From the NCBI GenBank assembly GCA_028293725.1, contig JAQGOE010000220.1:1-31223 (forward strand): a stretch of DNA of 31,223 nt. Direction: 5' to 3'. Of the stretch, positions 26,303-31,223 are shown piece by piece (the stretch's first letter is position 1; each line of letters opens with the position of its first letter). The DNA comes from Gammaproteobacteria bacterium (GTDB lineage: Bacteria; Pseudomonadota; Gammaproteobacteria; Steroidobacterales; Steroidobacteraceae). The translations under genes and the position numbers were made by a program. The notes under the pieces were generated by a model. It saw nothing but the letters and a program-made list of their open reading frames with translations. It was not told the origin of the DNA and did not search any database.

Positions 26303-28468
26303 GTGAGAGCGGTGCCAGAAAAAGGATCCATAGCGTCGCCCGATCCCCCTGAGGGCTGGGAAGCCGCTCGACGACGTCGTCAGGCTAAACTGGAGTCCGT
26401 GAGCGTCTCCGCGGCGATGTTGATCGTCGTGGCGGCCGGTATATTCGGTTTGTTGGTGACGTCGCGAACTGCCGCTTACCAGAGCTTTCGTCACTATCTG
26501 GTGAGCCTGGCCGAGGCGGCGTCGACGACGGTGGACCCCGTCCTCCAGAATGAGATCCGCCGGCCCGAGCAGTTGAACGATGCCGACTACGTTCGCGCCG
26601 TCGAGCCCCTGCGTCGTCTGCGTCGCACCGTTCCAGACATCCACTACGTCTACACGTTCACGTCGGATGGTCGCGATGTTCGGTTCGTGCTGGACGCCGC
26701 CGATCCCGGTGCGAAAAGTGTGGGCGGGGTTTCCGACCAGTCCGGTGTCTGGGAAATTTACGAGCACCGCTCTCCGGCGATGATGCTCGTTTTGGGCAAT
26801 GGCCACGGACCCGGTGTCGCCTCGGCGACCACCGAGCAGGTGACGGACGAGTGGGGCACGTTCATGACGGGCTTTGCTCCGATCTTCGACGCAGGCGGTC
26901 ACCAGATCGGCGCGGTCGGTGTAGACGTCGATGCGAGTGTGTTTCTCGCCAGACTGAAGGCTGCACGCAACCGTGCGCTCCTCGGTCTCATTCCCGCCGG
27001 CATTCTGATTGCGTTGCTGGGATCGGTGTTCTATCGCATCAGGCTGCGCAGTCTCGCGGACGTCGCTGCGCGCGAGGCGATGGAGGCAGCGCTGCTCGAG
27101 GCGGCTCAGCAGGACAAGCTGACAGGCCTGCCCAATAGAGAAGCGTTCATGGAGCGCCTCGGGCAGACACTGTTGCGGGTACGAGCCGGGAAACAGCTGC
27201 AGTTCGCTGTACTCTTTCTGGATTTCGATCGATTCAAACTCATCAACGACACGCTGGGTCACGAGGCGGGCGACGAGCTGTTGCGGCAGATCAGCCGGCG
27301 CCTGCAGGGCACCCTGAGGGCCAGCGAGGCCGGCATCGCAGGCATAAATGATGTACTGATCAGCCGCTTTGGAGGCGACGAGTTCCTCATTCTCATCGAC
27401 GACGTCCAGGGCGCGCGTAACGTCATCCGGGTTTCCGAACATCTCCTCGAGGCGCTGGCGCCGGCTTACAACGTGTTTTCCAGCGAGGTTCACTCGATGG
27501 CGAGCGTCGGCATCGTGATCGGCGATCCGATCTCCTCCAACAGCACCGCCGACGAGATCGTCCGGAATGCCGACGTTGCTATGTACGAGGCAAAGCGCGC
27601 GGGGCGCGGCTGCTCGGTCGTATTCAACGCGGGTATGCATGCGCGTCTGACTAGACATCTGGCCATCGAGACTTCCTTGCGGCGTGCCCTGGGCAGCGAC
27701 GAGCTGTACCTCGAGTACCAGCCGATCGTAGATCTTCGTTCGGGACGCCGCCTGTACGTGGAGGCGCTCGCGCGTTGGAAGCATCCCACCATGGGCTTGA
27801 TCTCACCGAGCGAGTTCATTCCGATTGCGGAGGAATCGGGTTTGATCGTGGCGGTCGGACAGTGGGTGTTGGAGAGGGCCTGTCGCGCCATGATCGAGTG
27901 GCGGGCTCTCGATCCGCAAAATGCCCCCGCGATGGTCAGTGTCAACCTTTCGCGCGCCGAGATTGCATTGGGCAATCGTCTTCTCGAGCAGGTGCAGACT
28001 ACTCTCGAGGCCGTGGGACTGCCGCCTGAATGCCTGCAGCTCGAGGTGACCGAGCGGGAAGTCATGCGCAATCCTGAAGCAGCCCGCGAGCTGCTGGGCA
28101 AGTTGCGGCAGTTTGGCGTCAGACTGGCGATGGATGATTTCGGTACCGGCACCTCGTCGCTGTCACTCTTGCGGGCCTACCCCTTCAATACGATCAAGAT
28201 CGACCGCTCGTTCTTGCAGGATCTGAACACGAGCCACGAGGTTCTGGCGGTCATTCACGCGACCGTGAATCTCATTGGAAATCTCGAGATGGTCAGCCTG
28301 GCCGAAGGCGTTGAGGATGCCTCTCAGGTGGCCATATTGCGGTCGCTTGGGTGTCGGTACGCGCAGGGGTATTTCTTCAGCCGGCCGGTGCCGGCGGACC
28401 GGTTGCTGGAGGCCATGGAGGAGGCTGTTTTGCCGGCTGCGGGGCAGGTGAGGGTGATACAGCGCTGA
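26303..28468 (+). CDS. membrane-bound GGDEF-EAL c-di-GMP enzyme
   Basis: A 721-aa inner-membrane protein that should make and/or break cyclic di-GMP. A transmembrane helix ('MLIVVAAGIFGLLVT', about residues 36-50) is followed by a ~170-residue periplasmic sensor ('DIHYVYTFTSDGRDVRFVLDAADPG') and a second helix ('LLGLIPAGILIALLGSVFY', about 228-247). The GGDEF domain has an intact active site, 'RFGGDEF' at 357-361. The EAL domain has 'EALARW' at 487-489, 'DDFGTG' starting at 611, and 'LAEGVED', so both domains keep their catalytic residues. The start is uncertain: GTG 26303 begins the longest frame but has no ribosome binding site, and a GTG near 26397 behind GGAG would remove the first 31 residues without touching the first helix. 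Net activity cannot be predicted. Confidence 0.93.
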   Translation: MRAVPEKGSIASPDPPEGWEAARRRRQAKLESVSVSAAMLIVVAAGIFGLLVTSRTAAYQSFRHYLVSLAEAASTTVDPVLQNEIRRPEQLNDADYVRAVEPLRRLRRTVPDIHYVYTFTSDGRDVRFVLDAADPGAKSVGGVSDQSGVWEIYEHRSPAMMLVLGNGHGPGVASATTEQVTDEWGTFMTGFAPIFDAGGHQIGAVGVDVDASVFLARLKAARNRALLGLIPAGILIALLGSVFYRIRLRSLADVAAREAMEAALLEAAQQDKLTGLPNREAFMERLGQTLLRVRAGKQLQFAVLFLDFDRFKLINDTLGHEAGDELLRQISRRLQGTLRASEAGIAGINDVLISRFGGDEFLILIDDVQGARNVIRVSEHLLEALAPAYNVFSSEVHSMASVGIVIGDPISSNSTADEIVRNADVAMYEAKRAGRGCSVVFNAGMHARLTRHLAIETSLRRALGSDELYLEYQPIVDLRSGRRLYVEALARWKHPTMGLISPSEFIPIAEESGLIVAVGQWVLERACRAMIEWRALDPQNAPAMVSVNLSRAEIALGNRLLEQVQTTLEAVGLPPECLQLEVTEREVMRNPEAARELLGKLRQFGVRLAMDDFGTGTSSLSLLRAYPFNTIKIDRSFLQDLNTSHEVLAVIHATVNLIGNLEMVSLAEGVEDASQVAILRSLGCRYAQGYFFSRPVPADRLLEAMEEAVLPAAGQVRVIQR

Positions 28469-28585
28469 GGGCACTGAAGCAGCACGATAGCCTGAAACGG
28501 CGGTGACGGCGCGGTCGCTCGGTCTGGGCCTGGGCTGAGTGCGTTAGACTTCGGTCGGTCACAGGTCTTTCGCGGTTATCCCCAA

Positions 28586-29911
28586 GTGCAAAATCGAAGT
28601 CGTCGGGCTGCGTGGTGGGTGGTGGTTCCTGCTGTGCTGGCCGTTTTGCAGGCACATGCATCGGAGAGGGTCCCGAGCGTATTTGGGGTTGATGCGCCGG
28701 AGCTCGCCCGACCGGGGCAATTTGCCGTCGGTGTCAGAACGCTTTCCCTCGTCGAGCGTGACCAACCTGACTTACTTGCGATCGATCCGGACAGCGGAGC
28801 GGTTCCGAAACACGATCGTAAATTGACCGTCGATCTGTGGTATCCGGCGACTCCGGCGACCAACGCGCCCAGGGAAACGTACTCCGGGAGCCTTCCGTCA
28901 GAGCCCCCAGCGGCACCGGCGAACTTTACGGTGCCCGGTATGGCAGTTCGCAATGCCCGACCGGCGGGCGGCGGCTACCCGCTCGTGGTGGTCTCTCACG
29001 GGTATAGCAACGCGACAGCCGCCATGACGTGGCTGACCGAGAGCCTTGCCTCGAAGGGATACGTGGTGGCGGCAATCCGCCACGATGATCCGCCGATCAC
29101 GGATACGAGCAAATTCCCGGTGGTGATACTGCGCCGTCCGCTCGACATTGCCTATGTCACCGGCAAACTGCAGGAGAGTCTCGCTGCCGAGCATTTGATC
29201 GATCCTGCGAAAACCGCGCTAGTTGGGTATTCGATCGGTGGCTATGGAGTGCTGACGGCGGCGGGTGCGACGTTGGATCCCGCGGGCCCGCTGACGAAGA
29301 TGGTGCCAGGCGGCCTGTTGATGCCATACGTGCGTGGCGCTGGTGAGAGTAAGGCGATCACTGTGAAGGCGTTGAAAGCTGTCGTCGCGATCTCGCCCGC
29401 GGGAGGCGGCACGTTGGCTGCGTGGGGTGGCGAGGGGCTAAAAGACATCCGCGCGCCGCTGCTGCTGATCGCAGGCAACCAGGACAGGACGGTTGACTAC
29501 ACCACAGGCGCACGCGCTATTTTCGAAGCGGCCACGCATTCATCCCGTTATCTACTCACGTTCAAACAGGGTGGGCACTCGATCGGACTCAGCGTGTCGC
29601 CCGAGGCGATGCGCGGGCGGCTCTGGGATCAGGATTGGTTCGAGGATCCCGTCTGGAGGAAAGATCGCATCGGCGCGATCAACGTCCATTTCATCACGGC
29701 GTTTCTGGACAGGTACGTCAAGGATGATGTTAGCCGCAGCTCGTATCTCGAGGTGCAGACGCCCGATTCGGACGACGGGGTCTGGCCAGCGCAGAACGCT
29801 TTGCCCTATGGCGCCTACAGCCCCTCGGATTCAAACATAACGGTCTGGAAGGGATTTCAACGCAGTCATGCGGCGGGGCTGCAGTTGCTCAGGGCGGCTT
29901 CTCAGCCTTGA
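28586..29911 (+). CDS. exported alpha/beta hydrolase (dienelactone-hydrolase/PAF-acetylhydrolase-like)
   Basis: A 441-aa secreted serine hydrolase. The signal peptide is 'AAWWVVVPAVLAVLQAHAS', cleaved near residue 26. The oxyanion region is 'LVVVSHGYSN', the nucleophile elbow 'GYSIGG' has Ser216, the acid is in 'IAGNQDRTVDY' and the base in 'QGGHSIGL', giving a full Ser-Asp-His triad. The early segment 'PGQFAVGVRTLSLVERDQPD...KLTVDLWYPA' resembles the N-terminus of PAF-acetylhydrolase/chlorophyllase-like enzymes. The start is GTG 28586 without a clear ribosome binding site, so it may be slightly off. It is monocistronic, 117 bp after the GGDEF-EAL gene. Likely acts in the periplasm or outside on an ester; the substrate is not known. 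Confidence 0.88.
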   Translation: MQNRSRRAAWWVVVPAVLAVLQAHASERVPSVFGVDAPELARPGQFAVGVRTLSLVERDQPDLLAIDPDSGAVPKHDRKLTVDLWYPATPATNAPRETYSGSLPSEPPAAPANFTVPGMAVRNARPAGGGYPLVVVSHGYSNATAAMTWLTESLASKGYVVAAIRHDDPPITDTSKFPVVILRRPLDIAYVTGKLQESLAAEHLIDPAKTALVGYSIGGYGVLTAAGATLDPAGPLTKMVPGGLLMPYVRGAGESKAITVKALKAVVAISPAGGGTLAAWGGEGLKDIRAPLLLIAGNQDRTVDYTTGARAIFEAATHSSRYLLTFKQGGHSIGLSVSPEAMRGRLWDQDWFEDPVWRKDRIGAINVHFITAFLDRYVKDDVSRSSYLEVQTPDSDDGVWPAQNALPYGAYSPSDSNITVWKGFQRSHAAGLQLLRAASQP

Positions 29912-30021
29912 ATTGAGTTGCCGGGCGCCCAGCTTTGAGCCGGATTCGAGAGGGCGCTGACGCGACGACCGGGACGTTTTTGCGCGGAACCACGGTCCGC
30001 TGGCTACCGGGGAGACGGGAC

Positions 30022-30065
30022 TTGATCCGAAGGCGACTACTGGACTAAACTAAATGGACTTAGTT
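30022..30065 (+). promoter_or_regulatory. toxin-antitoxin promoter with overlapping operator dyad
   Basis: TTGATC (30022-30027) and TAAACT (30046-30051) are 18 bp apart and form a fair sigma-70 promoter. The dyad AACTAA-ATGGAC-TTAGTT (30048-30065) overlaps its -10 element. The antitoxin start is at 30086. This is the expected arrangement for autorepression by antitoxin or toxin-antitoxin complex. Confidence 0.5.
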
Positions 30066-30085
30066 CACTAGATCGGCACACTTTC

Positions 30086-30331
30086 ATGAAAACCGTGAAT
30101 ATTCATGACGCTAAGACGCACCTGTCGCGCCTGGTAGATCAAGCGGCCAAGGGTGAGTCTTTCGTGATCGCCAAAGCCGGTAAACCATTGGTCAAAGTGA
30201 TTGCGTTGAATGCTCCAGAAGGGGAGCAGATGAAGCGCCTCGGATTTCTGGCCGGGCAGATCAGCGTACCGGATGACTTCGATCGTATGGGTACTACCGA
30301 GATGGAGCAGCTTTTCGGCGACGGCGTATGA
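30086..30331 (+). CDS. Phd/YefM-family antitoxin
   Basis: An 81-aa antitoxin. The N-terminal DNA-binding and dimerisation part is typical of the family ('MKTVNIHDAKTHLSRLVDQAAKGESFVIAKAGKPLVKVIAL'). The acidic C-terminal tail ('VPDDFDRMGTTEMEQLFGDGV') should wrap around and block the toxin. It overlaps the toxin gene by 4 bases (ATGA at 30328-30331), giving coupled translation with antitoxin first. The Shine-Dalgarno region is weak. Binding of the dyad at 30048-30065 for autorepression is inferred from the family. Confidence 0.92.
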   Translation: MKTVNIHDAKTHLSRLVDQAAKGESFVIAKAGKPLVKVIALNAPEGEQMKRLGFLAGQISVPDDFDRMGTTEMEQLFGDGV

Positions 30332-30714
30332 AGCTGCTGTTGGATACGCACCTGTTGCTATGGGCAGCGGGTCAATCCGAGCGCCTCTCCCCCGAAGCGA
30401 GCGGCCTGATCTCAGCTCCTGAGAACGAGTTGTTCTTCAGTGCCGCGAGCCTCTGGGAAATTGTCATCAAGAGCGGTCTTGGTCGGCAAGACTTCAACGT
30501 AGATGCCCGATTGCTCAGACGCGGGTTGCTGGATAACGGCTACAACGAGCTTCCCATCGGGAGTGAGCATGTTGTTGCAATCGATAATCTGCCGCCCATT
30601 CATAAAGATCCCTTCGATCGAATCCTGGTTGCACAGGCTCAGGTGGAAGGAATCGCCTTGTTGACGTCGGATCCGTGGGTGAGCCGGTATCCGGGGCCGA
30701 TAAGGCAGGTTTGA
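30328..30714 (+). CDS. PIN-domain ribonuclease toxin (VapC type)
   Basis: A 128-aa PIN-domain RNase. The acidic metal-binding residues are in 'LLLDTHLLLW' (D6), 'SLWEIVIK' (E44), 'HKDPFDRILVAQA' (D94, D97) and 'LTSDPW' (D115), so the catalytic site is complete. In the family it cleaves specific RNAs (tRNA or rRNA loops) when the antitoxin is degraded. It is paired with a Phd-type rather than VapB-type antitoxin, a combination known for PIN toxins. The sequence appears full length and intact, so the module is probably active. Confidence 0.93.
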   Translation: MKLLLDTHLLLWAAGQSERLSPEASGLISAPENELFFSAASLWEIVIKSGLGRQDFNVDARLLRRGLLDNGYNELPIGSEHVVAIDNLPPIHKDPFDRILVAQAQVEGIALLTSDPWVSRYPGPIRQV

Positions 30715-30927
30715 GAGCCATGGGACGCTTTGTGCACGGGATCCCGATTGCTTGACCGCGTCGTTGGTGGCGGGAGTTTGTGCTGATCGCCCTGCTACCG
30801 AATTGGGCCGTCGTGCATATGCTACGGATTAATTCGGAGCGACGCGTGATGGCCGCCATTGCATGACCGCGCCTGGGATCTTGTCGTCGCGTTGGCGGAG
30901 GGCGATCCGGCGGCTTGGCATCCTACA
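30715..30927. other. intergenic stretch, nothing recognised
   Basis: This gap separates the toxin gene from the convergent DUF2182 gene. I see only short, motif-free frames and no clear terminator with a T-run. Confidence 0.35.
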
Positions 30928-31223
30928 CTACGGAGCACTGGGCGAGCCCACGTACGGTGCCGAGAACACCATCCAGGCTCCCGCAGCGATACAGACAGCG
31001 CCGGCGATGCGCGCGACCCACCGTCCCCACGGAGTTAGCTTCTCCAGGAGGACAAGCAGCGCCAGGAGCGCGATCCAGAGCACGTTCATTACGCCGACCA
31101 CGAACAAGAGCGCCATAAGGACCCAGCAGCAGCCGATGCAATAGGTGCCGTGGAGAAGCCCCAGATGCAAGCAGCCCAGGCCATTGCTGCGAAAGCCGCC
31201 GTGGCTCATTAAGAACCGAAACG
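30928..31223 (-). CDS. DUF2182 integral membrane protein (5' part outside window)
   Basis: This is the C-terminal part of a DUF2182 protein, a family of predicted metal-binding integral membrane proteins. The frame is open to the window edge, and the ATG at 31209 lies inside the conserved region, so the gene is truncated by the window rather than starting there. Visible motifs are 'GLLHGTYCIGCCWVLMALLF' with the conserved Cys pair and His, then 'GVMNVLWIALLALLVLLEKL' and a last span 'IAGAVCIAAGAWMVF'. At least three membrane helices are seen. Neighbouring DUF1326 genes often accompany this family but would lie beyond the window. Confidence 0.8.
   Translation of the reverse strand, partial: FRFLMSHGGFRSNGLGCLHLGLLHGTYCIGCCWVLMALLFVVGVMNVLWIALLALLVLLEKLTPWGRWVARIAGAVCIAAGAWMVFSAPYVGSPSAP

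Noticed and set aside
26105..27784. A 559-codon minus-strand open frame opposite the GGDEF-EAL gene.
   Set aside because: The plus strand encodes intact GGDEF and EAL domains; the minus frame has no recognisable domain.

Overview
The window is high-GC, gene-dense DNA, almost certainly chromosomal, from a Gram-negative proteobacterium. Evidence: two large TonB-dependent outer-membrane receptors of the type that opens with a 'VVTA' motif, a complete RND tripartite efflux operon, an outer-membrane barrel ending in Phe, and lipoprotein signals. The TonB receptors lie next to catabolic-type enzymes and AraC/TetR regulators, a style common in Steroidobacter/Nevskia-like gammaproteobacteria and in sphingomonads. 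I cannot fix the genus from sequence alone. I saw no rRNA, tRNA, CRISPR array, insertion sequence or prophage gene.

Layout. (1) 1-5.6 kb: 3' end of a 2-oxoacid dehydrogenase E1-beta gene, a free-standing 83-aa lipoyl-domain protein, an SDR oxidoreductase, an AraC regulator and a 900-aa TonB receptor. A second AraC gene (5602-6486, minus) converges on the receptor through a shared hairpin. (2) 6.5-9.1 kb: a 29-aa membrane peptide gene (minus), an exported metallo-beta-lactamase-fold hydrolase and a convergent PPK2 polyphosphate kinase. (3) 9.1-15.9 kb: a co-directional block of TetR regulator, double-CDGSH/bicupin fusion protein, second TonB receptor, exported cyclase-family hydrolase, small cupin and NADPH:quinone-type reductase. 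It looks like an import-and-transformation locus for an unknown small molecule. (4) 15.9-21.8 kb: RND adaptor, pump and outer-membrane channel in one operon, with a dyad upstream. (5) 21.8-24.6 kb: a polytopic membrane protein resembling polysaccharide flippases, overlapping tail-to-tail with a proline-rich-linker outer-membrane barrel, then about 500 bp without a gene. (6) 24.6-28.5 kb: a soluble PAS chemoreceptor and a membrane GGDEF-EAL protein. (7) 28.6-31.2 kb: an exported alpha/beta hydrolase, a Phd/VapC-type toxin-antitoxin pair with a dyad over its likely promoter, and the 3' part of a DUF2182 membrane protein (minus) running off the window.

The most unusual items are the CDGSH-CDGSH-cupin-cupin protein and its neighbourhood, the lipoyl carrier with no E2 core beside it, the 29-aa membrane peptide gene, and several perfect dyads at gene boundaries (2811, 9823, 13567, 15870, 30048). 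Substrates of the receptors and enzymes cannot be read from the sequence.
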